Shown: one piece after another, positions 11,304 to 21,781 of the stretch
Numbering within the stretch: position 1 is the stretch's first letter
How the letters are laid out: every line of letters starts with the position of its first letter
DNA from: Rhinopithecus roxellana
Lineage: Eukaryota; Chordata; Mammalia; Primates; Cercopithecidae
Reading direction: 5' to 3'
Assembly: GCF_007565055.1 (NCBI RefSeq)
Contig: NC_044550.1
Location: forward strand, 91,790,174-91,854,173
Length of the DNA: 64,000 nt
The notes under the pieces: model-generated
The model's input: the letters and a program-made list of their open reading frames with translations, nothing else
Database searches by the model: none
What the model was told of the DNA's origin: nothing
Made by a program: the position numbers and the translations under genes

Positions 11304-12013
11304 CATTACTATACTTTAAGTTCTGGTGTACATACCATGCAGAATGTGCAGATTTGTTACATAGGTATACAGTGCCATGGTGGTTTGCTGCACACATCAA
11401 CCCGTCATCTACATTAGGTATTTCTCCTAATGCTATCCCTCCCCTAGACCCCCACCCCCGACAGACCCCAATGTGTGATGTTCCCCGCCCTGTGTCCACG
11501 TGTTCTATTGTTCAGCTCCCACTGTGTCCACATGTTCTATTGTTCACCTCCCACTGTGTCCACGTGTTCTATTGTTCAGCTCCCACTTATGAGTGAGAAC
11601 ATGCGGTGTTTGGTTCTCTGTTCTTGTGTTTGTTTGCTGAGAATGATGGTTTCCAGCTTCATCCATGTCCCTGCAAAGGACATGACTCATTCTTTTTTAT
11701 GGCTGCATAGTATTCCATGGCGTATGTGTGCCACTTTTCTTTATCCAGTCTATCAATGATGGGCATTTGGGTTGGTTCCAAGCCTTTGCTATTGTGAATA
11801 GTGCTGCAGTAAACATACATGAGCACGTGTCTTTATAATAGAATGATTTATAATCCTTTGGGTATATAACCAGTAATGGGATTGCTGGGCCAAATGGTAT
11901 TTCTCATTCTAGATCCTTGAGGAATCACCACACTGTCTTCCACAATGGTTGAACTAATTTACACTCCTACCAACAGTGTAAAAGCGTTCCTATTTCTCCA
12001 CATCCTCTCTAGC
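11262..12013 (-). mobile_element. L1 3' end (L1PA/PB-like), antisense, 5'-truncated
   Basis: The tail reads as T-rich (ATT/ATC)n at 11265-11310, then TACTTTAAGTTCTGGTGTAC, the reverse complement of the conserved L1 3' terminus. ORF2 C-terminal sequence follows: CTTCATCCATGTCCCTGCAA, ATGGCTGCATAGTATTCCAT, GGGTATATAACCAGTAATGG, ending CCACATCCTCTCTAGC near 12013. No clear target-site duplication. A 32-bp unit occurs three times at 11491-11586 within its 3' UTR. Confidence 0.94.
11491..11586. repeat. Three tandem copies of a 32-bp unit inside the L1 3' UTR
   Basis: Units at 11491-11522, 11523-11554 and 11555-11586 each start TGTGTCCACGTGTTCTATTG (middle copy has CCACATG) and end GTTCAGCTCCCAC (middle copy GTTCACC). 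Copies 1 and 3 are identical; copy 2 differs at two bases. L1 normally has one copy of this stretch, as I recall it. Confidence 0.97.
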
Positions 12014-13869
12014 TTTTTAAGATGTAATTGGCAAATTTTGAATATACTTTAAGATTTTTTCCCAGATATTTACTCTGAGGATTTACTTTCTACGAGTTTT
12101 TTGTTCATTGCTTCTTACCAAATTTAATTTTGGATTTAGAATTTTTCATGTTTATTTCTAAATTTTTAATGTGTTGCTCAGTTTTTAATGTTATATACAA
12201 TATTTATCAATAAAAAGTGAGCATTTATCTTCACTTCATTTTTGTAAAATGTAACTAATTTTGTCAGTATCTTTTGGTAAAGAAACTGTTTTCCCTCTGA
12301 AATGTGATTTTTAAAAAATATTTATATCTTTAAAATATGACAGTATCCACTGACTTACCAAAGTTCACATGATAGTACTCCAAAACCATATCTGATATAA
12401 TTTCTGACTTTACCTATATTTATGCTAGGTGAATTTCTGTTAAAAATAGCTTCCCTCAAACTGACTCACACTACAGATTTATCGAAAACAAGAAAATGAT
12501 TATGGAGCTATTGAATCTGGCCTTGAAAATGATAAAAATCTTCTGACAAGGAAAAAAAGATCAGAGAAAAGAAAGAGATAAATGGGAGAAGAGGAGAAGG
12601 AGGAGGAGGAGTCAAGGAAGAAGGGGTGAGGAGAGGGGAGGCAGAAGGGGAGGAAAAGGAGGGAAGGGGAAACATATTGTACACTCTGGCTGTCATACGG
12701 TTTAACTGAATATTTCCTTCATAAATCTCAATAAAATATAAATCCTCAATATCATATTATGTAAGATCAATCATACCACATTTCTACAACTCCCAGAGGA
12801 AACTGTCATGGTGCTACTCTCACTAATTTAATGAGAGAAAGCCTTATGAGCTACACAATAGGAGAGGATTTGGAGCTTGAACCTCTACAAAAAGTAACCA
12901 TTGATACAAATTTCACAATATAACTCCAGCTTTCACCACAGGCTACCATTAAAAACAGGGGTCATACAGACAGAACACTGTTAGGGAGCTGAAATGCTAA
13001 ATGAAAAGACAAAAGACTGTACCCCACGTGAACAGTAAGCAGATATTTGACATGTTGTAGAGTATAATGGGGGAATGCCAGACTTTTGTATAAATTAGTT
13101 GAGAAAGATTAGAGTATTTTAAGAAAGATTTTGAGCAAAAAAATAATTATTGATGACTAGAAATATAATAGCAAGATATCTAGTCTGCATAACATAGACA
13201 TAAATGTAGGGCAAGAAAGTGTAAAACTCATTACAACCAGAAAATATCATGGAGACCGGATCACAACAAAGAATTAGTTCACTGGACAAGAATAATTAAA
13301 AACAATAGTGAAAATTCTGAATATATGTGGATGGTATTTGTGGTTATGTTTATGTTCAAATATGCCAAACTGTATATTAACATTTTAATGTATATTTTCA
13401 GATAATTCTTTTAAAATTTATTTAAAACCTGAAATAAACAACTTTTCCATATGTCCTATAGAGCTACCTAGAGAGTACAGTCTTTCTCTTTCTAGTATAA
13501 TCAAGATTCCTTCATCCCATGACGTAAAAATTATCCAAGACTACAACTTTCAAGGTGTTTTATTGAAATCTGTGTTATCCCATAACACCAAATCTCTTTT
13601 AGTTACACAGCTCTTCTTTCTAAAACAGTATATCTAAATTACCATTACCATTTCTAAGCTGTATTTGTTTGTTCATATTTTTATCTCTTTCCTCTAAATG
13701 GAATTAAAATATTCCAGCCAAAATTTTCTTTAATATACAATTTTATAAACACCTTTTCAGGCAGCTTTTTGAATGAGCTAGACTTTAACTAATATCCTCC
13801 TATCAGTCTGAATAAAGCATAGATCTTTTCAATATATTTAAAATAAAACACCATATTTCAGTCTATTTA
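12014..13869. other. Intronic AT-rich sequence, unassigned
   Basis: No Alu or young LINE. It contains the purine tract at 12541-12672. Short open frames have no domain features. Confidence 0.4.
12541..12672. repeat. Polypurine (GA-rich) tract
   Basis: The plus strand is almost entirely A and G across about 130 bases, densest at 12584-12670 (AGGAGAAGGAGGAGGAGGAG and AGAAGGGGAGGAAAAGGAGG). Low-complexity purine tracts can form triplex (H-DNA) structures in vitro; no biological role can be read from sequence. Confidence 0.95.
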
Positions 13870-14012
13870 AAATAAATAATAAATATTCATTGAGCATGTA
13901 AATATGTTGAGTGCTATGCTGAACAATTTAAACGAAACATGAAATTTTATCATTTAAACTTTGTCAAAAAGCCCCCATTATTAATCCCATTTTGCAGATA
14001 AGAAAACTAAAA
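13870..14012 (-). mobile_element. MIR-like SINE fragment, antisense
   Basis: The plus strand reads ATTCATTGAGCATGTAAATA, then GAGTGCTATGCTGAACAATT and CCCATTTTGCAGATAAGAAA, the order of the MIR core and tail in reverse complement. Strongly diverged. Confidence 0.6.
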
Positions 14013-16129
14013 CATACTGCTGTTGAATAACTTGGTTGTGGTCACCAAAGAAGGTGAGGGGTCTCATATTAGCATCCAAACAGACTGAAGAATTTGGCTG
14101 TTCTTTTTATATAATTCTTAACACATTCTTTTTTTTTTTTTTTAGATTCTCCATTAATTTTAGCCAAGCCTCCAATTTATGCTTTGAGTTTTGTTATATG
14201 TATAAAGACATATCAAACCTACTCTTTACCTCCATCCTGATACAGCATTTCTGATCTTTTATTTTCTCAGCAGTTTTCTAATCTTAAATAGATCAAAACA
14301 AATGTGTGATGTGGAGGCTCAGCCATAGTTGAGAGTTATAGCCTTAGAACAGACAACCTGAATTCAGGGACAAAATCTTCCACTTATTCCGAACCCTTGT
14401 TACACCTTTATAATCTGACTGCCAATAGACACTCCATAAATATTTCCTCAGCGATTAAATCTTTATGAGCGTCTACACCATTACAGAGTTGCCTTCAGGC
14501 ATTGATGCCTGGAAAGAGTTTATAGGAAAAAAACACAAAATCATTTATTTTGTTGAGTTGATTGCTTATATATTTTTCAAGGTAGTGTAAATGGGAACTT
14601 TGGAAAAAAGAACATCTGTAGCACGTATGTAAAATTGTGAAAATTTTTATGGCAACTACCAATTGATTATAATCAGTTATGTTAGAGTAACAAAACATTT
14701 AACAACCTATAGATGATGAGCACTGGTTAATCAGAATGTACAAGGCCATAAAAACCAGGTATTGATTATATCAGTACATAACAGTTGAATTTCAGGCCTT
14801 TATTTAACCACATGTTTTTAAATCATATTGTTTAGATCGCTTCAATCTAAAAGATGTTTCATCTGTTATAAAATGGTAAATTTTAAACGTTAGCCCACTT
14901 TCTTTTTCATATTATGTTCCTCCTTATAGTTCTAAATTGTATAGGTACTCATATTATTTGCACTTTAAATACAGTCTTCTGTATAAAATACATGTTTTGA
15001 TATACACTGACATTGAAGTAATTTCTTTTCAAATTCTGAATTTTCTAGTATAGGCGTTTACTTTGCAATACTGTAAAAGCTATTTTCCTAGCTTTTTGTG
15101 TAAACAAAATATATTTTCATAAAATAACAATAAAATAAATTTAAGCAAACTTCTACAGATGGAGACCGACTAAATTACTATTATTTCACAGTAGATAAGA
15201 TTTTCTAGAAACTATGGATTTTTCTCAGTAGCCTATTTACTAACATACTTAACATAGAATCAGTAAATAACACTGTGAAATAATAATTAAATAATGTGTT
15301 TAATTTGGTAAATACATCATTTTAAAAGCTCCTTTCCTTAAAGTAAATCACTTCATGAATCAATTTAAAAAGATGCAATAGAAATATCAACTAACATGGA
15401 TTGAAACTATTGCTTAAAATTATTAAGCAAACAAAAATAAAACAGCTGCATTCTCTGGTATGAAAAGCAAAACCAAAATGATGAGAACTTTGTGTAAAAA
15501 TATTGTTAGAGAATAAATGTAAAATAATTAAATTAATTATATTTTAATAAATTTAAGAAAATAATCCTGCAAAAAGGTTCTAATATCTTCAAATTATTTG
15601 ATATGTTCTCTTCTTGACCACACTTCTCAGAATTCCTTATTGTTAGAATAACAATTTAGGAATAACTACCTCTCAGAATAATCAGGAAAAAGGGGAACAT
15701 TAATGAAAATCCCTACAAGTTCTAAATGGTTGTTGAGTTTCATGAAGTTTTACAAATGTTGTTTAGAATACAATGTAATTCGTTAAAAGTAAAAGAGTTC
15801 TAGAAATATAGAAGTTTCTACATTCACTCTTGAAAAAGTTTTGAATGGACTAAAATGAGCTGCAGGTATTTCTCCTGTTAGAATAAAAGAAGACAAGCAG
15901 AAGAAGCCTATGGCAGTTGTCCTGAGTAGACACTTGTGCAATATGCAGACCCAATGCAATAGGTTATGGAGTGCTTATAGGTTATCAAAAGCTACACAAA
16001 GAGGGTAAGATGTGTCCCTCAAATTCTAGTGTGGAGAAGGTAAAGGAAAGTAGATTAGGCAAAATGAGAACAGTAGGATTTGTAACAATAGCTATGAGAT
16101 CACAAAAAGTTCACAAATACAAATACAAC
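14013..16129. other. Intronic AT-rich sequence, unassigned
   Basis: Mainly AT-rich unique-looking sequence with an 18-T run near 14127-14144. A weak MIR-like stretch may lie at 14330-14470, but I do not call it. Confidence 0.4.
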
Positions 16130-17770
16130 ATGAACAATATTCATTGAGAACATGATAATAATTTATTGAAACGTATTAAAGAATATCTTACTCAGTGGAA
16201 AACATAACTAGAACTCAATATTTTAAAGGTATCAATTATTACTAAATTAATCCAAAATTTCAACACAACTTCAATTGATAAAAATCAACATGTTGGCTGG
16301 GCACAGTAGCTCATGGCTGTAATCCCAGCACTTTGGGAGGCCTAGGTGGGTAGATCAACTGACGTCAGGAGTTTGAGACCAGCCTGACCAACATGGCAGA
16401 ACTCTGTTTCTACTACAAATACAAAAATTAGCCAGGTGTGGTGGTGTGCACTTGCAATCACAGCTACTTGGGAGGCTGAGACAGGAGAATAGCTTGAACC
16501 TGGAAGGTGGAGGTTGCAGTGAGCCAAAATTGCTCCATTGCACTCCAGCCTCAGTGACAGAGTGAGACCCTGTCTCAAAACAAACAAACAAACAACAAAC
16601 AAAAAACACGTTTTTGAGGAAATAAAAAGTTGATTTAGATTTGTAAGACAGTGTAATAGAGCATGAAAAGCCATGACAATCCTGAAACAAAAAGAGAAAA
16701 CAAAGATGATTTCCCTCTACCATATATCAAGACTCATCTACAAGATTAAAACTAAGATGAAGTGGTGTATTCAGATAAAGCGTTTCTGGAAACAACCAAT
16801 ATTCTCAGCTCTCTCTTCTTTCTCTGTCCCAAGAAATAGATAAATGACAAGTATATAGATGATAGATAGATAGCCATGCTGCATTTATGATATGTGACAG
16901 ACATAGCATGGCAAATTAGTAGAGAAAGATTGGTCTATTAAGTATACAGGGCTGAAGCAACTAGATAAGTTTAGCCATACAGAAAATTCTCAGCTGGACT
17001 TATACCTCACAGCATACACAAAAATCAAGAGCAGAGGAAACAGTACAAATATGTAAAAGACAGAACTTTAAATATTTTTGTATAAAATGTAAGAAAATAC
17101 TTTTATAATCTCAGGTATTTGGATATTGGATGACATTTTAAATTGAGAGACAAAATGAAATCATTTTAAAAGTAGTTTACAAATTAAACGATGTCAGAAT
17201 TAGGAATTCTTATTTGTAAAAATACATTATCAAAGCAATGAAAATACAAGCCATAATTGGACAAAGCAACCCATTATCTATAACCGATAAAGGGAAAAGC
17301 AAAAGACTGACAATTCAATAGAAAAATGAAGATGTGAAAAGTCATGTCCTGAAAATGAAATCACAAATATCACTTATATTTGTAAAAAGATGTTCAATAT
17401 CACTACTAATCATTAAAATTAAATGTACTGCAACAACAAGGACACCATTTAAACATCTATTAGATTTACAAAACTAAAATGCCTAATCCCAAGGGCTGAC
17501 TGACATGTAGAGCAATGAAAAGTCGCATAAACTCATAGTGAAATTGTAAATTGGCAAAACCAGTCTTTAAAATATAAACTCAAATATGAGCATATTCTAC
17601 AACTCAGACATATGAATGTACACACATACATTTTGCTATAGTAATGCTTATAGCATCCGTTTTAATAATAAAAATCTGGAAATAACTCCCAAGTACAACA
17701 GATTAATCACACAACACAATCATGGTGAATAATAACACTGCTTTTATAAAACCACTATTCCAAGGGTTTT
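16130..17770 (+). mobile_element. Old L1M ORF2 fragment, forward, split by an Alu
   Basis: Decayed ORF2 sequence lies on both sides of the Alu at 16294-16608. After the Alu, TACCATATATCAAGACTCAT matches the 'aagctatagtaaccaaaaca' neighbourhood of ORF2, and AAAAAGATGTTCAATATCAC followed by TAATCATTAAAATTAAATG matches the later 'ttcaacatcactaatcatc' block. Frames are destroyed. The exact family (L1ME, L1MC or HAL1) is unsure. Confidence 0.7.
16294..16608 (+). mobile_element. Alu element (AluS/J-like), forward
   Basis: Starts GGCTGGGCACAGTAGCTCAT, with both monomers and a tail of (CAAA)n at 16577-16605. Substitutions are frequent. The target-site duplication is not clear by eye. Confidence 0.95.
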
Positions 17771-17816
17771 AAATATATGCAAAAAAACACTATTCCAAGT
17801 GTTTTAAATACATGCA
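17753..17816. repeat. Imperfect 35-bp tandem duplication
   Basis: CACTATTCCAAGGGTTTTAA at 17753 recurs as CACTATTCCAAGTGTTTTAA at 17788, each followed by ATA(T/C)ATGCAA. The period is 35 bp, with two substitutions in the 29 aligned bases. Confidence 0.93.
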
Positions 17817-18047
17817 AGAGTCAGATTTGCCATGAAGCTAATAACATCCAAGTTTATTAAGAGCTCCTCATTTGGACAAGCCCATTCCACAGATATGATA
17901 GTAGCTTTGCAATGTGTGTATATGGCCATATATTTCTGTAAAATTTGCAAATATATTTATGATTTGCTGTAATTTCTTTCCTCTTTGGAAGTAAACATCC
18001 ATTTACATAGCTAATTGTTATTTATAATTTGTATTCTTTCTCCAAAA

Positions 18048-18108
18048 TGTAGGGGACATTGCGCACATGTACTCCACAACTTAAAGTATAATAATAATAA
18101 AAAAAAAT
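18048..18108 (+). mobile_element. Very short L1 3'-terminal insertion, forward
   Basis: About 60 bases match the extreme 3' end of a primate L1: GCGCACATGTACTCCACAAC then TTAAAGTATAATAATAATAA and a poly-A tail. Everything upstream is absent, so this is either a severely 5'-truncated retrotransposition event or a deletion remnant. Confidence 0.82.
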
Positions 18109-18144
18109 TCAAGATGACCCATATAACCTTGAATCATTCCTATC

Positions 18145-18285
18145 TATATTATTTACGTATTGACACTACCATAGTTTACACATAAAGAAACAAATTTCAG
18201 AAAGTTTAAGTAACTTCCCTATGAAGGTTATTAAGTTCACAGCACAAAATTCAAAACTAGGTCATCTAGCTCTACATTTCACGAT
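18145..18285 (-). mobile_element. MIR-like SINE fragment, antisense
   Basis: ACACATAAAGAAACAAATTT, AAAGTTTAAGTAACTTCCCT and TTCAAAACTAGGTCATCTAG follow the reverse-complement MIR core (aaactgaggc, aggttaagtaacttgccc, gaacccaggtc). Diverged. Confidence 0.6.
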
Positions 18286-18351
18286 CTGAAATTCCATATT
18301 TACATAGCTAGAGACATCAACATGAATGAATCCCCAAACACAATGTCACTA

Positions 18352-18369
18352 AACACACACACACACACA
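18352..18369. repeat. Short (CA)n microsatellite
   Basis: About nine uninterrupted CA units in AT-rich sequence. Confidence 0.95.
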
Positions 18370-18885
18370 AACAGTATGCCTCCATTTATGTAACATCCAG
18401 AAACAGTACAAAATAAACTGTGTGTCTTAGGGATATATACATTTATGGTAAAAAGATGAAGAGCAGCACAAAAAGGGTTAACATATAATTCACAGTAGGA
18501 GTCATATGCACAGGAGAAGGAGAGTGTAATGAAGAGAAGCCTATAGGAGGCTTCAGATTCATTGGTAAGGGCATATTTTCTAAATGGTCGCAAAGTCTAG
18601 ACGTATCATTTTTTTAATTGTAAGGGACCTACATAAACCCTTTGTATAATACTGAAATGCAAAAAAACTGAGTTAGTAAAAAAAGCAAAGTAAGCTTTAC
18701 ATAAGTATCTCAAAGTGAACAGCTTCCCCTATGTATATGCAGAAATCCCAAGTACAACCTGGATTGTACTTCTTAAAAATTAATGCAAAAAAACTCATTT
18801 AGGTTTTAAACTATATTTTGCCATGTTTTGAAAGCGAACACAATTTTATTTTGGTTTCATCAAAAATATTCATAACCGAATGGCT

Positions 18886-18931
18886 CAAAGAACCTAAAAT
18901 CCTGGTAACAAAGAACCTAAAATCCTGGTAA
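18886..18931. repeat. Exact 23-bp tandem duplication
   Basis: The 23-base unit beginning CAAAGAACCTAAAATCCTGG and ending TAA occurs twice head to tail (18886-18908 and 18909-18931) with no mismatch. Confidence 0.98.
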
Positions 18932-19492
18932 CTCTTGTATCATTAGTAAATGAATACAGATTCCAGAGTTCTGGCCTTATCTTGGTATATAAACGGAAAG
19001 AGTTTCTATCCAAATAATGAGATGAAGCTAAATAATCTACACAATAATTTCTTTCTGGAATCCATCTGAGTGCTAAATTTGCAGATCAACTAACTATCCC
19101 CAAATTCGAGGAACCCTGCAGCCTCTAAAAAGAGACAAGACACTGGCAATTATCCACCTACATGAGGGCACTGGAAGAAAAGAAGGCACCATGCAAGTAG
19201 GCACAAAAAAAAAACAACAAATTTTTTAAAATATAGCTTAAAAGCTGAACTTGCACAAGTTGTGAGAGTATAAAACCCTGGGAGCCTAGACATAGAGAAC
19301 AGTCACTTTTGCAGTCTGTTCTTAATAGACCTTGCAATTTGCTCTTCAGAAAGACTGGGGGCAAGAGAGGAATTCCTCATGATACAGGCCTGATGTTGAG
19401 TAACAGCTGATGCTGAGGTGAGAAACAAAACAAAACAAAAAAACAATTCTTACCTGCATCCTCTCCCCTAGTGACATAAAGTATTCAACTGC

Positions 19493-19520
19493 TTAAAAAA
19501 AAAAAAAAAAAAAAAAAAAA
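19493..19520. repeat. Poly-A homopolymer, about 28 bases
   Basis: Uninterrupted A run starting after GCTT and ending at GGCAG. I could not tie it to a specific retroelement tail. Confidence 0.95.
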
Positions 19521-20333
19521 GGCAGTCAATCCTGTCCCTTTCAAAACACAGGTGAAAACCCACTGAGTTTTTAGAAAAGAGAAAGTCCCTCCTTGTTCCA
19601 GAAAAATAAAAAAAAGAAAACCCTTACCAACGTGAACAAGGTAGGAACACAGAAAATTCTGCTCAAAAGGCTTAGAGGCATATAACTACCTAAGGTTGAC
19701 ACTGAGTGAGAAAATGTATAACACTCCCTTGTCCTGCACCACCCATGCTTGCAAAGAACCAACAAAAAAGCAACAGCAAACTACTCCTGGTAGAGGGACA
19801 AGAGCATGAGAAACAACCTCTCTTGAGTGCAGGCTCACAGGGAACACTTAAAACAGAGGATGGACCTGGCACAATAAAGAATTTGATCAATTAATACAGC
19901 TCCCATCACAAGCACAAAATAACACTAAAGGAATAAGTACATTGTAACCATAGTGACTAACAAAACCAAAACAAGCTTAGCTTCTCAATAAAGATCTTCA
20001 GAAAAAGGGGCATGCCTACTTCCAGGCATAAACACTTTAAACTTGGTCTCCCCTACCTTGCATAGAGTATGTACATTTCAACTAAAAATTATGAGACACA
20101 CAAAATAGAGAGAAAAAATAATAGGCTGTTAAGAGACAAAACAATCCATGGAACTAATCTCAAATATAATCCTATTGTTGAAAAAAAATAGAAAGTGGAT
20201 TTAAAATAACTATTATTAATATGTTAATATTTCTAGGGGAAAGGTCTGAAGAAATCCATGAATGGATGGGTAATGTTAGCAGAAAAATGGAAAAAGCAAA
20301 AAAGTGTTCAAGGACATGCTATAAATAAATAAG

Positions 20334-20419
20334 ACACACACACACACAGAAAAAAAAAGAAAAAAGCATGTGCGTGCACGCATATGCGCACACACAAGCG
20401 TGCGCACACACACACACAG
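20334..20419. repeat. Alternating purine-pyrimidine tract (CA/GC/TG), Z-DNA-prone
   Basis: (CA)n at 20334-20348, an A-rich interruption, then about 50 bases of strict alternation containing CATGTGCGTGCACGCATATG, GCGCACACACAAGCGTGCGC and (AC)n. Such tracts favour left-handed DNA under supercoiling; a role in vivo is not shown. Confidence 0.93.
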
Positions 20420-21321
20420 AGGATTAATGCATTAATACCGTTGAAAGACTTATCAGTAGTCCTCACACATTGAAGAAAAGACTCAGTGAACCTGAATATA
20501 GGTGAATGGACATTATTGAAATTAAAACATAAAGGGCAAATTAGTGGGAAAAAATAGAACAGGGTATCCAAAAGAAATCAGTCAGTATCAGTCTAAAATA
20601 CGTACAATGAGAAACACCAAAAGAGGGAGAACAGAGATTAGAATATTTGAGATTAGAGATTAGAAATTCTTGACAATGAATGGTCAAGAATTTTCTTAAA
20701 AATAATTAATATTTTAAAAAAGACAGAAATATATTTGTACTACAGAGGACCAAAGATAAAGAGAAATGTTTAATTTCCAGAAAAAAGACACACATTACAT
20801 ACAGAAGGGCAAATGTAAAAATTACAACAGGCTTCTTATCATAAGTTACAAAAGTCATAAGACAATAAAGACTGACATCTTTAAACTGCTAGGGTATGGA
20901 TGAAGCAGGGATGGGGGGAATTAAGGAACTGTCAGTCCAGAATGTCATATACAGCAAAAGGACCTTTGTAGTATGAGGGAAAATAAAATTTTGTTCAGCC
21001 AAAAACTGATAATTCATTAACAGCAAATCTGCATTGTAAAAAATCCCACAGGAAACTCTTCAGGAAGAAGGAATTAATACCAGAAAGAAAGTTGGATGTG
21101 TACAAATAAATAACAACTTCACTTTTTGGTATATTTATAATGTACTATATTAAACAAAAAAAAAGGTATTTGTGTACCTGTATCAATGGGAAAGTAAAAT
21201 GCATAACAACAATAGGAAAAAAGATGAGAGAAGTATTTGAGGGCACAGAGTTCTAAGGAGCTGACATATCACTTCATGTGGAATAGTATATGAAAATAAA
21301 TAGTAATTACACACACACACA

Positions 21322-21495
21322 TTGGCGTACCTTGGAGTTATTGCAGGTGCAGTTTCAGACCACTGCAATCAAGTGAATATGGTAATAAAGAGATCCACAC
21401 CATTTTTTTTTTTGGTTTCCTAGTGCATATAAAAAGTTATGCTTGCACTATATTATAGTTTATTAAGTGCACAATAGCATTATGTTTAAAAATAA
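21322..21495 (-). mobile_element. Tigger1 terminal fragment
   Basis: GGCGTACCTTGGAGTTATTG, GTTTCAGACCACTGCAATCA and TAGTGCATATAAAAAGTTAT match the Tigger1 end that carries the terminal inverted repeat (consensus starts CAGGCATACCTCGGAG as I recall). The same stretch occurs in opposite orientation at about 44135-44305 in this window. The strand given is that of the transposase. Internal parts are missing. Confidence 0.85.
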
Positions 21496-21781
21496 GGGTG
21501 AGGTCCCAATATGATATGATTGGTAGTGGCTTTATAACAAGAGGAAGAGCTCTCTCTTTCTCTCTTTTTCTCTACTTGCAAGCACTAGGAAAGGCCATGT
21601 GAAAAAACAAAGAAAAGGTGGCTTTCTGCCATCCAGGAAAAGAACCCTCCCCAGAATCATAATATGATGGCACCCTAATATAAGATTTCCAGCCTGCTGA
21701 ACTGAAAGAAAATAAAGACCTGTTATTAAAGGCACCAAGTCTATGTTATTTTGTTACGCAGCTCAAGCTAAGATAATACAT
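21496..21781 (+). mobile_element. MaLR (MST/MLT1) LTR, 3' part, forward
   Basis: TGATTGGTAGTGGCTTTATA, GGCCATGTGAAAAAACAAAG, CTGCCATCCAGGAAAAGAAC, TTTCCAGCCTGCTGAACTG and GTCTATGTTATTTTGTTACG follow the 3' half of MST/MLT1 LTRs in order. The first half is missing; the Tigger fragment abuts it. No internal retroviral sequence was seen. Confidence 0.8.

Larger units (their letters stand above)
19080..21170 (+). mobile_element. HAL1/L1M-like remnant, forward
   Basis: The 3' part is the clearest: AATTACAACAGGCTTCTTAT, CCAGAATGTCATATACAGCA, AAACTCTTCAGGAAGAAGGA and TACCAGAAAGAAAGTTGGAT follow the end of HAL1/L1M coding sequence. The 5' part (CTACATGAGGGCACTGGAAG; CTGGGAGCCTAGACATAGAG) resembles a HAL1-type 5' region but is less certain. 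It is interrupted by a 29-A run (about 19493-19520) and by the CA-rich tract at 20334-20419. No frame survives. Confidence 0.5.
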
